From positions 124,001 to 188,000 of the forward strand of contig JBBHKE010000985.1 in assembly GCA_037447655.1 (NCBI GenBank): DNA of 64,000 bases. The letters run 5' to 3'. Made by a program: the position numbers and the translations under genes. Positions within the stretch are counted from its first letter, which is position 1. Each line of letters opens with the position of its first letter. The DNA comes from Zygnema cylindricum. Its lineage: Eukaryota; Streptophyta; Zygnematophyceae; Zygnematales; Zygnemataceae. The notes beneath the pieces are model-generated. The model was not told the DNA's origin. It saw only the letters and a program-made list of their open reading frames with translations, and searched no databases. Shown here piece after piece: positions 44,651-57,600 of this stretch.

Positions 44651-46470
44651 TGCCTCTTTGAAGAAAAAGGGTGGCTTTTCAATATTTTTTGATAATCGAT
44701 ACAATATCTATCCACAAATGTATCATGATCGTTATCAATCTAATAACTCATGTCAATATATCCTAATTTTATCATGATGGTAGCCTTATCGACATATCGT
44801 AACAAATCATTGATTCTCGGTAGGTCAAAAAAAGTTACAGATAGAATATCGACAAGAGGCTTCTATCTACAAGAGGCTCTCCATACAGATCACTAGTTTT
44901 TATTATTATCCCTCCCTCCCTCCCCTGCTCCCCTAGCTTCTCCCACCTTTGCCCCACTCTCCAACGAAAGACTCCACTGTTCATCCCGCCCAAACTCGCC
45001 CCCAATCTTCCCCCACCTTTTTCACTTTTCCCACCCGTCCCACCCTTTCCACCTCTCCCGCCTTGCCCGACACCTCATCTCTACACACAGACACTCACAC
45101 ACGCTCACATGTTTTAACAACTATGGGAAGTGTACTTGTTGCAATTTTTAAGTTGGAGGTATTAAATAGATTGCACACGGATTATTGTGTGTATAAACTA
45201 TATTTCGTAGAGATATCGTACTATCACATCATGTTGCAATTCACGTTAAATATCAGCTAATATCGATATTTTCAGAAGTTAAAATATGGATATATTGACT
45301 CGATATTGTGAAAAAATTGACCTAAAATTGGTTCAAAATTAGCATTAGGGTGTCACTCATTCCTTCATTTCGAACTTGCTTGTGGATCTCTAATTTGTAA
45401 AGTCCACTTTTTTATCCACACCTTTCTCTTCTATCCCCTCCTCCCACCCCCGCCCTCCCGTTTTTTTTTTACCTCCCCTCCGCCGCTCCGCATCCCTCTC
45501 TGCCCCACCACCCCACCCCTATAACATTCCTCTCATAACCGCTTCTCTACGACACCACCATATAGCGAAAAAACTTAGGCTGGAGGGACGAGAGAAAAGT
45601 GGTTGGAGGAGAGGAGGGAGAAACTTTAGGATAGAGCGGGGCGAGGTTCCAAATATTCTAAGCAACCCAATGCTACTTCCTTACCCCGACACTTATTGCC
45701 TAACGGAGTTTTTCAACACAAGGAAATGATACTTTCACATTAACGTAAAAGTTATTTTTTAGTAGCCAAACTCATTGAAATTTTGGTGGATCACAGTCTT
45801 GATGGAATCCTATGCAAAATTTTAGAGCATTTGACATAGTGTAGTGAGAGTTATGGTTGATTAAAAAATGCCAATTCGGTTAAATCTACAAACTAGCTTA
45901 AGAGTCTGCTGAATTTCCCAAGTCCTAAGAGTTATTTTATACACACGAATTCTTCTACTATATCATCAACCGGTCAATAACTGCTAAAGTTGTTCACACT
46001 TTAGGTATGTCTAAAACACAATAACTATATCTGGTGGAAAAACCTATGATTCACACAAACTTTTAATGCGCATGCCGACAAGTTGTACAATAGAGAAATG
46101 TTATGCCGAAAAACATAATTGACCTCTGACGAAATCCTCTTCGTCATGTGGTCCTCTGAGAAATGTATAAACAAATCGCAATCGCCAACGTGTAAATTAG
46201 TTGCATGAAGTTATTCCCGGTGTTTCGGGTGTTTACTGTAGCGGCTCGATCACTGTTTTGTTTGCGGATCGGTTGACGATTTTTAACGTCAAAAGAAGCC
46301 GACATTCAGCTAAATCCGCTGTTGCTCTCAGGTGTGTACTTCTATTCCTACGGGAACCTTTGTACTATTACTATGTATCTGCTATATATTGTGTATCAAT
46401 ACACAAAATCTTCCTCTCTTACAGATGGAAGCTACTTTTCAACAAGAGGAAAATATCTTAGGATGGTGGG
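44651..46470. other. No gene; pyrimidine patches at 44900-45080 and 45430-45540
   Basis: Ordinary AT-rich sequence with two short CCCTCCC-rich patches. The TATCGATA-rich stretch at 45210-45310 resembles the hAT-like ends elsewhere but is too diverged to call. Confidence 0.4.
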
Positions 46471-46474
46471 TGGG

Positions 46475-46760
46475 GTTGGATTCAGGACGTGAGGGAGGAG
46501 ATGGAGGGGAAGAGAGAAGGGGAGAGTGAGATGGAGAGGGAGGTGGAGAGGGAGAGAGAGGGATAGTGAGGGAAAGGAGGAGATTGAGGAGAGAAAAAGA
46601 TAGGGTGATAGTCAAAGAAAGAGGGACAAGGAGAGGGAGAACGAGGGGGAGGTGGAGCGGGAGAATGAAAACGACAGGGAAAAGGAGAGGGAGAGAGAGA
46701 ATCAAAAGGGAGAGGAAGAGTTAAAAAGCGGATGAAGAAAGAGAGAGAGGCAGGGGTAGT
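46475..46760 (+). repeat. Purine-rich tract
   Basis: GAGAGGGAGA-type low-complexity DNA. Confidence 0.85.
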
Positions 46761-47248
46761 GGGAGATGGATTATTTAGCTTAGTCTCAAGATTGGAGATA
46801 ACATCAAGATATAGTAAGTTGTTTTTCGTTTATTAAATTTTTTAATGTTTATTTATGTATTGACTTCTTAATTATCTACGGAGTGAATTTTGTTTTTTGG
46901 TTTTATTTGTGTGCAATTTTTTACATTTCTTTTTTATCATCAAAGGTTTCTGTTTTTTATTTTATTTTTATGGAGTTTGAAATGATTTTTTAGGGTTTGT
47001 ATTTTTACAACCTTTAACACGGTCGTGGATTTAGGATTTTGTTAAAACTAACTTGTCTTTTTATTCTGTTGTTTTTTCAATTGCTAAATTTCCCTTTTTG
47101 GTTTTTCGATATTCTAAAGCACTTCATTTTTTTGTTCTCTCACTGTCCTCCCTTCATCACAAATCTTGCATCTTCCCTGCTTTCAAGATTTATATCTTTT
47201 ACTCTCCTTCTATCATTCAACCACCGGCACTAACGGCCCCTGGTAGAG
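46761..47248. other. No recognisable gene
   Basis: T-rich sequence, no supported frame. Confidence 0.4.
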
Positions 47249-47377
47249 CCTCTTTCTGTCTCACTCTTGTTGAGAGAACTCATTCATTTCTCTCGCCCTC
47301 TCCCTACCTCTCCCCTTCCCCCTCCCCCCTCCCCCTTTCCTCCTCCCTCCCCTCTTTCTGTCTCACTCTTGTTGAGA
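47249..47377. repeat. 27-bp direct duplication spanning the solo-LTR insertion edge
   Basis: Bases 47249-47275 and 47351-47377 are identical. The second copy contains the target duplication ACTCT plus the first eight bases of the LTR (TGTTGAGA). The first copy contains the same 13 bases without an LTR after them. A pyrimidine tract (47290-47350) separates them. Confidence 0.85.
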
Positions 47378-48012
47378 TTCTGAAGAAGTGGCGATAGGGT
47401 CGATCAATTACAAGACGGGAAGCTAAGGAAAACAATTCTCTAAATGATAAAACAAAGTTTAATTACTGAACAAAGAAGGAAGATAAATTATGAACGACAA
47501 AATAAGCACTCAGTGCAAAAATAGCAGCAAGGAAAAATTGTGGAGAGAATCATTCAGTAGATTGATTGATTCATTTTGAGCATGAGTACATTTTATATGT
47601 GTATGTGACGTAAGTCCTACGCTACTTTTGTATCACGCAAAAGAGTACAATCTTAACTTGTGACCTACGTAACCTTAATCAACGGTTGTAATTGACTACG
47701 TGACTTTTACTCAAAATCTGCGACAACTTGACTTGCCGTACGGTACAAGTAAGCGACTAAGTTTCACCCAAAACTTGACGTCTACGCAAAGTATGCTTGA
47801 CGTCTATTCAAAATGTACCTTGAACTGTACCGTGACATATATTCAATCGTACATACACCTATTCAACCGTACATATAACTAACAAGACTCCGGTTGATTG
47901 ATTTTCACGTCACATTGACTTTTCTTCACGTAACTTCTCTCTCACGTAACTTTGACCATGTTTGACTTTTAGGTCTTTCGCTGAAAATGAATGCAGAAAT
48001 CTTTACAACTCT
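47365..48012 (-). mobile_element. Solo LTR of Copia family 1 with target duplication
   Basis: Bases 47370-48007 (638 bp) match the reverse complement of the LTR at 2405-3046 along their whole length and have the same termini (TGT...CTCAACA on the minus strand). ACTCT stands on both sides (47365-47369, 48008-48012), the 5-bp target duplication expected for Copia. No interior is present, so it arose by LTR-LTR recombination. Confidence 0.93.
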
Positions 48013-48099
48013 CTATCCCTGTCCGACTCTCTTTGGTATTGTCCCTCTTATTCCATTGAACCAACGGTAGCAGTGGCCCTTGGAGCCAGAGCCCAGGAA

Positions 48100-48620
48100 A
48101 GCAGGTCGTGCGCCCTCTCTCTCTCTCTCTCTCTCCTCCCATTTCCCTCTCCCTCTCCCTTTCTCCTTCTCTTTTTTCTCTCAATGGGTTTCCACACCTG
48201 ATTGTGATCAACCTTTACTCTAGCAGTGACGGTTGAGGAGCAAAGTAGGGTTGCCCTCACTTCCCCCTCTCTGGGCGCCCTCTCTTTTCTCCCTCTCTTG
48301 CTCCCTCTCATTGCTCCCGCTGCTTGCCCTTTTCCCTTGCTCCTTTTCGATGCTCCCTCACTTTCTCCCTCTCCTTATCGCCTTTCTCGTCCTTCTCTCC
48401 CTCCTCCCATTCTCTCCCTTTCCCCCTCTTCTTGCTCCCTCTCCTCATTTTTCATATGTGTATATATGTGTATCTATATATACATGTATATACATGTGAG
48501 TACGTATATACATTATATATATGGATATAAATATATGTAATATATACATATATGTATATATGTATATATTTATATGCATATTTATGTATATATATATACA
48601 TGTAAACATTATATGTATTG
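48100..48620 (+). repeat. Pyrimidine tract followed by alternating TA/TG tract
   Basis: 48110-48450 is mostly CTCTCCCTC. From 48455 to 48610 the sequence becomes TATATGTGTATATA-type alternating purine-pyrimidine DNA. Confidence 0.85.
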
Positions 48621-49000
48621 TAGAAAGTTGTCGACGACAAATAGGTACTAACGTAAAACAATTTAACAGTTAAAATGCCCTACTTACAAATGGAAATCAG
48701 ATTCTTCGAATGTTTTCTGTGCTCAAACGTTTGAAACCAAAAGAATGGATGTATTACCAAAAAGTTAAAAAATTTCTTAAGCGTGTAGTTCCCGTTATAT
48801 TCAATATTGTTATCTGATTTTTGTCTCGAGGTGGATAATAATAGAATATTGAGTGATGTGTTCTTCTTCTCGACCCACTTCCATATCGCAAAAAAAGGTT
48901 TTTACATATTACAAGGCTGAAAGGAAATATTCCCACATTGTATGTGGGATATTGGTGTTTGATCACGATCACTACTTAGAGGCAGAGATTTACATACATT
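48621..49000. other. No recognisable gene
   Basis: A 72-codon minus-strand frame (48754-48972) is unrecognised. It lies downstream of locus B and could hold a 3' exon, but I see no family motif. Confidence 0.35.
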
Positions 49001-49479
49001 ATAGTAAAACATAAAGAATCAATTAAATGAAATAAAAATGGGTCAAGACCACGCCATTCAACAAACTTAACTTAGCCGAAACTTGATAAGTCAAATTCAT
49101 AAAATGTGTAAGATGAATGTTTAAAGGTCTTTGTGAAAAACATCACTAAAACGATGTATTGGAAAATATTGTTCGAATTTCAAAATAATAATAAATAAAC
49201 GTTCAAAAAAAAAAAAAAAACTTGTCGAGCTCAGAGACTTGACTAATCTGAATTCATATTAGCAATTGAAATAGAACTGACATGTTGACTTGAAAGCCAT
49301 ACATACAATCAAAAATGCATCCACCAAATTATTTTTCTTTTCAAAGGCTTTTACATTAAGTATGCTTAATCATCGTCTTTCTTTTGTTGTGTTTCCAACC
49401 GATATTGGTTCCAACAACAATTTATTCCATTTTTCCACGTTTTACTTTCTACTTCCTCAACAAGGAACGGGCACGAGGT

Positions 49480-49745
49480 GGGAATTTTGGAGGAGGTGCG
49501 GTACGAGAAGGTCGACGAGGGGGATGGGGATTTTGAACGAGGTGAGGGAGGGGGGAGGCGAAGAGGAGGGGGGTGACGAGGAGGGGATTTTGGAGGAGGA
49601 AAGGTAGGACGGGGGCGACGAGGAGGTGAGGTAGGACGGGGGTGACGAGGAGGTGGGCCTTTTGAACGGGGTGAGGGAGGAGAGGGGTGACGAGGAGGTG
49701 GGGATTTTGGAGGAGGAGAGGGATAAGCAGAGGAAAGAGGAGGCG
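49480..49745. repeat. Purine-rich repeat downstream of locus B EGF exon
   Basis: Repeated GGGGATTTTGGAGGAGG-type units. On the minus strand one frame reads KSPPPRHPSPPSPRSKGPPP and similar, an extensin-like Pro-rich text. Whether it is an exon is uncertain: no clean acceptor/donor pair was identified, and the equivalent tract in locus A is far more degenerate. Confidence 0.4.
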
Positions 49746-51415
49746 GCTTCATCACTACAAAACAATTGTGACAAGAAGACACAAGAATATTTTTTATCAA
49801 TCATTCTGCTTTTTAGTTTACAAACAAATGAAGAGGCAAGATCAAATAAACGAGGATGTGGTTGTGGCTTCACCACTACAAGACCATTAAAGAAAGAAGA
49901 GAGAAGAAATGCTTGTTGTCAATCATAGTGCTTTTGGCAAACAAAGAACTATATTTTCTGAAAAATTCGACTTTATTGATCATCCTAGCATAAATTATTG
50001 AGATAGTGATCATTTTCGTTTTAAAACATATCACGTGTAGTAAAGATTTAGAGAAAAAAAAAAAAATCTGGTGAAGAAGGTGGGGCTAAAAGGTTGAAGT
50101 GGATTGACATGAGGAGCCACTGATGGCCAAAAGATGTGAGAAACGTTGATTGGTGGAAAAATGGGGGTGCAAAGAGAATTGCAACAAAGATGAGTCGAAC
50201 AAACAAAAGTTAAAAGATATACGGGTAAGTTTAAGGCTAATACATGCATGAACTACCTTGTATTTCAATGTTTTTTTTTAATGAAAAAAATAGTTCACTT
50301 TAAATGTTTTGTATTACTTTGCAATGAACATAATCTTTTTATAAATACCATTTATTCGAAATTGTGAGAATTTGTCATAAAATACAAATCTTATTGTTTG
50401 AAGTTTAACCTTTATAAAAAGTTACATGTTTTTTATTTTTATGACCCTATTGAAAAAAAAAATCAGGGATATAAAATAGAATTGCAAATGTCTACACATG
50501 CCAAATACCGTTGAAAAATTTAACAAAAAAGTAAAAAAATAGCTTGCATACGGTTGTGTAAGTAAAGATTATTCCTATAGCTATGGTTGTCAACAAAAAA
50601 AAAGTCTAAGAAAATTTTGAAAAGAAAAAAAAAAAAACAAAAGACAAGATTTACCCAAAATTGTGGTTTCTTCAAGTTTGTGAGTGTGTTTTACATTGGA
50701 TTTCGCTTAATTTTACGATAATTTTATAAACGACAGTTTTTTTTCACAGACTAAGTTCATAGCAACTTTGGGATTTCATTAGGATAAAATTTCGTTTTAT
50801 GTGACATTTGATCTTAGTTTACGCTCCAAAGGTGTTACAAATTTTCATGCGCTATATTTGAATGCAAATGGAAAAAAACTAGTTAATTTGTTAATAAAAC
50901 AATCTCTTTAGATATTTAAAAATAAGATAATTTAAAAAAAATTGATCTGTTGTCGTTTTAAAAAAAATTGGAAAAAAAAACAAATTCGAGTTAAATGGAA
51001 AATTGAAAAATCGGTATGTTTATGAGCAAAAAAAAATTGAACACCCGGAAAAGAATTTCCCCATTAGTAAAAAAACTTCACGGATTAAAAAATGTAACCA
51101 TATAATTGGATGTTTTGTTTACGAAGTCAGAGGAATTGGAAACACTTATAAACATGGTGTGCACAACTAAAAGCCAAAATTTTGGGAGCTCCTTTAAAAT
51201 CTCAAACATTGACTTTATCTTCCCTCGTATATTGGCCGATTATGGTTGTTGCTTTATACTAATTAGGTCCTTAAAATTCCAATTTTAACTTTTTGTTGTG
51301 AATATTTTATTGGTATACGACATGCATGAAAATGAAAGAAAAAAAATCAGTAAATCGTTCGTATTTTTCAAAATAAATATTGCATTAGCTTGCATCTTGT
51401 TGAAGGTGGATCTAC

Positions 51416-51693
51416 CTTTGCAAGTAAACTTGCTAGCGTGATTGTTGTATCCTTTATTACATGCACACGATGTCCCCTTCGTGCCTATGGAACAAATACC
51501 GCCTCCCCCACAAGGGCCTCCTGGTTGGGTTGCATTGCAAAACGCGTCACAATCGCTTTTACTTCGTTGATCACTTGATGCACATTCGGTTCGGAGGTTT
51601 GGGCCAAATAGACAATTGTTTTTTAAATCGAAACAATAGGGAAGCCCGAAGTAAGTGGTAACCATCCCGGTAAAGTAGTTGTCACCAACAAAG
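51416..51693 (-). CDS. Locus B terminal exon: half LRR, Cys cap, EGF-like module
   Basis: It starts after ATTTACAG and ends before GTAGAT, in the same phases and with the same 278-nt length as 8651-8928. It encodes VGDNYFTGMV, a cap with LPYCFDLKNNC and TECASSDQRSKSDCDAFC, then an EGF-like module with PGGPCGGGGIC and CACNKGY; all cysteines are at the same spacing as in locus A. The stretch QRSKSDCDAFCNATQPGGPC is identical in both copies, whereas the introns around it have drifted, which suggests selection on the protein. Confidence 0.83.
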
Positions 51694-54600
51694 CTGTAAA
51701 TATGGTCCAACATTTTATCAGAAAACTACCCGGCAAGCAATAAAAATCCATGGGTAGACGTATAAGAAATAAAAACATTTGGGGAGGAATCCACCTTGAT
51801 TCATCTACAAAAATACTGAAAAAAGATGCGTGCTCTAGACTTCTTAGATATCAACATCATAATAATATTTTTGCTTATTACTGTAATTATTTTACAAATT
51901 AATTACTCATTTGGCATTAAGATTGATTAATAAAAATTTCATCAAGTACATAACAATATTTTCATAACCGATATATTTTGTTTTTTATAAGCAATTATCA
52001 AACCATTAGGTTGTAAGAAAATCGACTCTCTTGGTTTGTTGCTTGGACAAATAAAATAACTTTAGAAACACCTAAAATGATTTTTTTAAATGTTAAAATT
52101 CCAATTGAAAATGAATAACTATAAAAAAAAAAGTAGAATAGGCTATTTTTAATTTATTACACTAGTAAAATCATCTACAATAGTATGTATTATTCACAGT
52201 AAAAAAATGTAGTGTAATTATTTTTAGAACAAACAACCAGCATTTATACACGAACTGAAAGAAAAAATGTAAGACACGATACCAAGTTGCTTTTTTAACA
52301 ATCCCCTCCTCTCCCTCTCTTTGCTAGCCAAAAAAATAACAATCCACAAGAAATAAAAGGAAAGTAACCTATATAAAAAAAAGTAAAAACAGAAATACAA
52401 TTTTCAAATGTGATGTCTGCTCATCAGATTCTACCACTTGCAATGCCCTCACCCGCTTACGCCCTCTTTTTCATCAGTTTCATAACGAAATATATTTGAA
52501 TAAAATAAAAAAATAAAAAAATAAAGAAATGAAACACTTTAAAATAACAAAAGTGAAATATAACTATAAAAAAGAAAAACCTCATATATAGACGATGAAT
52601 GTCAAAATGGTTTTTTTTTACTATATTTTTCACTAAAGATTCAAATGTCATTTTTAAAGATCTAACGTCTATTGCCATCCCCCCTCTTCCCCACTGCCAC
52701 CTTTCACGCCCTCCTTGTTTTTGCCCCCTCCCATTTCTCTCGTTCTTTCCCTCTTCCCTCTCTCCCCATCTCCCCCTCTCCCTCTCTCCTTTTCATTCCC
52801 TCACCTTTTTTTTTTTTCAACCTCCATCCCTCCCCGCATTCCCCTTCCTCCCCCTCGGACCATCCCTATATCGGCCTCTCCCACCCCCTCCCATTCTCAC
52901 TCGCCTTCTGTCTCCCCCTATCCCTCGCTTCCCCCCCCTCGCTCTCGCTTTCTCAACTTTTATAAGTAACACAACCAAAGTGTCATGTGACTTACAACCA
53001 TTCAAGAGATGTCAGTAGACCGATTGTCCATGGAAAAATTACAGTAAATTGGTTGTTATTTAGACCTCTGTGACAATAGGCATCCATAAAACCAATACAA
53101 TAAAAAAAAAACAAATATCATAATAATAAAAAAAAAAAACATTTACAATTTTCAAACATACAATCGGATTTGTTTACATGCACCCCCTCTTACCCCCGCT
53201 ATCATTTTCACAACTTTCCCTTCTTTCACCTCCTCCCCACTCTTCCCTTTTCCCCAATATTGCATTGCCACCATCTGTCGCTTAATTTTTCCAGTTTTAT
53301 CAGAAAAATAAAGTTCATAAGTTTTAATTACCAACTGTAAAACATTAACTTTTGATTATAAAGTATTAATGTTTAATTGTTAAATATCAATCATTAATTA
53401 TCATATATTAAGTATCAATAATTAAATACCAAGTTTCAGTTATTGGTTATGTATTATTGAAAAAATAAAGTATTCACGATTATTTATTTAGTATTGATTA
53501 TTAAGTATTATATTAGAATAATTGATTATTAAATATTAAATAGTAATTATTAAGTATTAAATAAATATTATGTTACTTATTTAGTATTTAACAAAAAATA
53601 TTAAATATTAAATTTTAATTAGTAACCATTAAGTGTTGATTATTTAGCTGTAGTTATTATGTATTAATTATTGATCAATAATTATAAACTATTAAACATT
53701 CAAAATAATATTTTACTTCTAAATTTTTATCTGTAAGTATTAAGTATTAATTACTAAATATCGATTATTGATTATTATGCATTATTACTTAGTATTAAAC
53801 ATTGAGTATTGAAGATTAAGTAATAAGTAAAAAAAATGTCTCTACCTTTACTTCTCCCTCCCCAAAAGCCTCTATTACCATCTCTTCCTCTCTCTACGTC
53901 TCCTCTTTTCCTATTTTCCCTACCTCTATAACACCCACTCCCTCTCTCCGTGTCTCCCACTCTCCCTCTTCCCTCTCCTCTTTACCACTCCCCTTAACAC
54001 CCTCTCCTATCACTCTCGCCCTCTCTCTACCTCTAAACTTTTTCCCTCTCTCTCTCTTCTCTCTCTCTATCCCTTTCCCTCGTCCTCTCACTTCTTCTCC
54101 TCCTCTCGGCCTCTCCCTCTCTTCCCATATCCTTCACCCCTTTACCGTTTTTCCCTCTCGTGCCCCTCCCCTCTGCCTCACTTTTTATGCATAACACAAT
54201 CAGAATGTCATTTGTCTTACACGTATCGGAGGGATGTCATTTGACCGATAGACGATGGAACGATTCCACTCAACTTGTTGTAATGTAAATATCTGTGACA
54301 ATAGATACCCATAAAGTCATTCAGATTAAAAACACTAGAATGAAAACAAATATAAAAAAAAAAAAAACAATTGTTTACAATTTTCAAACACACAATTGCA
54401 TTTGCTGACCAATTCTCTCTCTTCTACCCCCACTTGCCTTTCTTCCCCATGCTTCTTTGGCACAGTTTGTCATTTATTCGTTCCATTTTCATAAAAATAA
54501 AATCATATTACTTCAATTTTTCTAGTTAGTTTTCAATATATAGAAAAATAACAAATGGTTCGAAAAAGTAAATATATATATATATATGTATATATTATAT

Positions 54601-57600
54601 ATATACACATATATATATATATATTACAAATATCTATTATTAATATTATTGTAATTATTATTATTGCTTTTAATATTATTATGATTATGATTATTTTTAT
54701 GATTATTATTTCTAATATTACTTATCATTTTTAAAAATCTTTATTATTTCTATTTTTATTATTATTGTTTATTATCTTTATTATTAGTTATCGTGATTAT
54801 TTACATAGCTATTATTACTAGTATTATATATATGATTATTACGATTAACTATTAAAGATTGACAAACAAATAACTACTTTTCAATTATAAGTTATAAATT
54901 ATCAGCTATTAAATATCAATTATGAAATATTTGTTATTATTTACTATCAATTATCTATCTTTAATTATTAATCATCGGTTACTACTTGTTATTGCGTCTT
55001 AAGTATGAATCATGAACTATTGATTACTACGTGTGAAAATTAATTATTAAGAATTGACAATTGATTATTGATGATTAACTATACAATACTAAGTGTCGAT
55101 TGTTAAGTATTAATTCGTGATTATTAATTTTAAGCTATGGATTAATAAGTAATAAGCATAGAATAATTTTTTCTGTGATATTGAGTTTTAGGTGTTAATT
55201 ATTTGATATAAACAGTTAACCATTAATTATTGATTACAAATTATTCAGTATCAATTATAAGTTGGAAATTGTTATGTGTTAAGTATTGTCGATGAAGTAT
55301 TAACTGTTGATTATTAAGTACACCGTGAATCGGTATTGGCGTAATGAACGCTATTTAAGGTACCATTTTTTTTTTTTAATTCTCAAATAGAATTATCCAC
55401 ACTATTTAAAAAAGAACCTAATTTCTAATTAGAATAAACGATTTCGTTGAAAATTTCCAAATTCTCAATTAGCGTAAATGACGGTAATTGTTCCTACACG
55501 CTAAAGAAACCTTTACGCGAATAACGATTCACGGTGTAGCTTTCATTAATTCCTAAATTTTAGGTTACAAGTATTAAGTATTAACTATTAATTATCACTT
55601 ATGAGGGTATTAATTATCAATTTTAATCATTGGACATTAAATATAAGGTATTTCGTTATTATTGTCACTTAATTATTGAGCAGCAAATTTCAGTTCAAAA
55701 GTTTTAAGTACTAATTATAGAATAATAAATATTACTTATAAAGTGTACAAATTATGAATTGCATTAAATGTTAAGTATGTATTGTTCATAACTAATTACA
55801 ATTATTAAGTAAAAATTTTTAAATATAAAGTAATATGTATAAGTTACTGCATGTTAGTTATTAAATTTGAAGTATTAAATTTTTATGATAAGTTATTGAT
55901 CATAGATTAGTAGGTATTAATCGTTAACTGTTGATTATTAATTATAAAGAATAAATTATTACATTTTATAAGGTACGTTTGAAGTATTCATTAATGATAA
56001 TTACGTATTGATATTGAAAAATAAGTAACACGTACTATTTTTATTAGTTATTAAATATTAATAATTAAGTATTGATTTTTAAATATCAATTATTAAGTAA
56101 CTAGACCTACTCCCTCTCCCTCTCCCTCTCCCTCACCCTCGCCCTCACCCGCAGCCTCTCCTCCCCCTCTCCCTCTCCCTCTATCACCTCTCTACCTCTA
56201 TCTTCACCTCTCTCCCTTTCACTCTCGTCTTCCCGCTCTTCTCCCTTCCCCCCTTCGGCCACTCTCTCCCTCCCTTTCCCCCTCTTCCCTTCTTTTTTTC
56301 TCTCTTTCTCTCCCACTCTCTCATTTCCTCCATCTTTCTCTCTCTCTCTCTCTCTTCCTTTCATTTCACCCCTTTTCCCGCCCTCCCTCCCATTCTCCCT
56401 CACTCTCTTGTTCCCTCTCTCCCTCCATCTATCCCTTTTCCCCCTATGTTGCCCTCCCTTCCCCCCCTTCCTCTCTTTTCCTCTCTACCTCCATCTCTCC
56501 CTTTCTCTCCCCTTCTTCCCCTATCTCTCCCTTTCTCTCTACCCCTATCTCTCCACTTCTCTCCCTCTCTAGCCCCCTTACTTGCTCCTCCCTCTCCTCT
56601 CTACCCTTCCTGAACCTTTCCCTCTCCCCCTGCTTTTAATCTCCTTTTCCATCTGTCCCTCTACCCCGATCCCACTCCTATCCACCTCTCCTCACCGTAT
56701 ACCCCTCTCACCATCTCCCCTAATTCCTCTGCACCCTTCCTAGCTTCCTCCTCTCCCACCCTCGCACCCCCCCCTTCCTTATACCCTCCCCTCTCTCTCC
56801 CCCTCTCCCTCCCTCTCCCTCACCGCTCTTCCGCTCTCTCTCTTTCCCATTCTCCCCCTATTTTTCACCCTTTCCCCTCTCCCTTCGTCCCCATTTCCCC
56901 CTCCTCCTCTCCCCCCTTCCCCTCTCCCATCTACCCCTCCCCATCGTCTTTTGCCGCCCTCTCCTTCTCCCCTTGTCCCAATTCCTCACTCTTTCTCCTC
57001 CGGATCCCTCTCTCCATCCTCTCTTCTTCCACCGCCCCTCTCCCCATATTTTTCTCCCCATTCCCCTATCTACAAAAACGTTAGTGTGCCATTCTTCTAA
57101 CAATTTTGTAATAGGGTTATTTGATACAATTATATACTAATAGTGATGCAATCATCCAAAATGTTCTTTCCAGATTTAGCTTTGCGGAAAAATTTAGACT
57201 TCAATAAATTTTGTATTAGAGTAATTTGATTGCACTATGTAAACTAGTGTGAAGGATTATGAAACCAAAGAGTGTAGACCTCTAAAAAAAATTGATGAAA
57301 GCATTGTGTAAACTGTTGGAAAAAAACATCTCCTAGTTTCAATAATCCTTTTCATCATTCACCTTCTAAACCAAACTTCCGCCTCCCCAGCTCTCACGTA
57401 GATATTGTCTTTCCCTTTCCCTCTTTCTCTTTCCACTAAATAGACATTTTTTTCTGTTAGTGTTGCGTAGTAATAAAATTCAACGGTGATACATCGCCAT
57501 TTTGGTATATCATAATATCCGGAAGTCCAAAAATTGACATATATCGGTTTTGCCGATAAATAACCAATATTAGTTTTTTAAATAAAACATTTCAGATGTA

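Larger units (their letters stand above)
49000..52150. repeat. Segmental duplication, copy B (pairs with 6780-9400)
   Basis: Collinear with 6780-9400 through the left flank, a purine tract, the AAAAGATGTGAGAAACGTTG block, the 278-nt EGF exon and the right flank with GCATTAAGATTGATTAATAA. The copy is about 500 bp longer; the EGF exon is much better conserved than the rest. Confidence 0.75.

Noticed and set aside
46201-46461. 86-codon plus-strand frame with a GTGTGT donor-like site
   Set aside because: No family match and the frame soon enters a purine tract.
48754-48972. Possible 3' exon of locus B
   Set aside because: No conserved counterpart was found downstream of locus A and no domain is recognisable.
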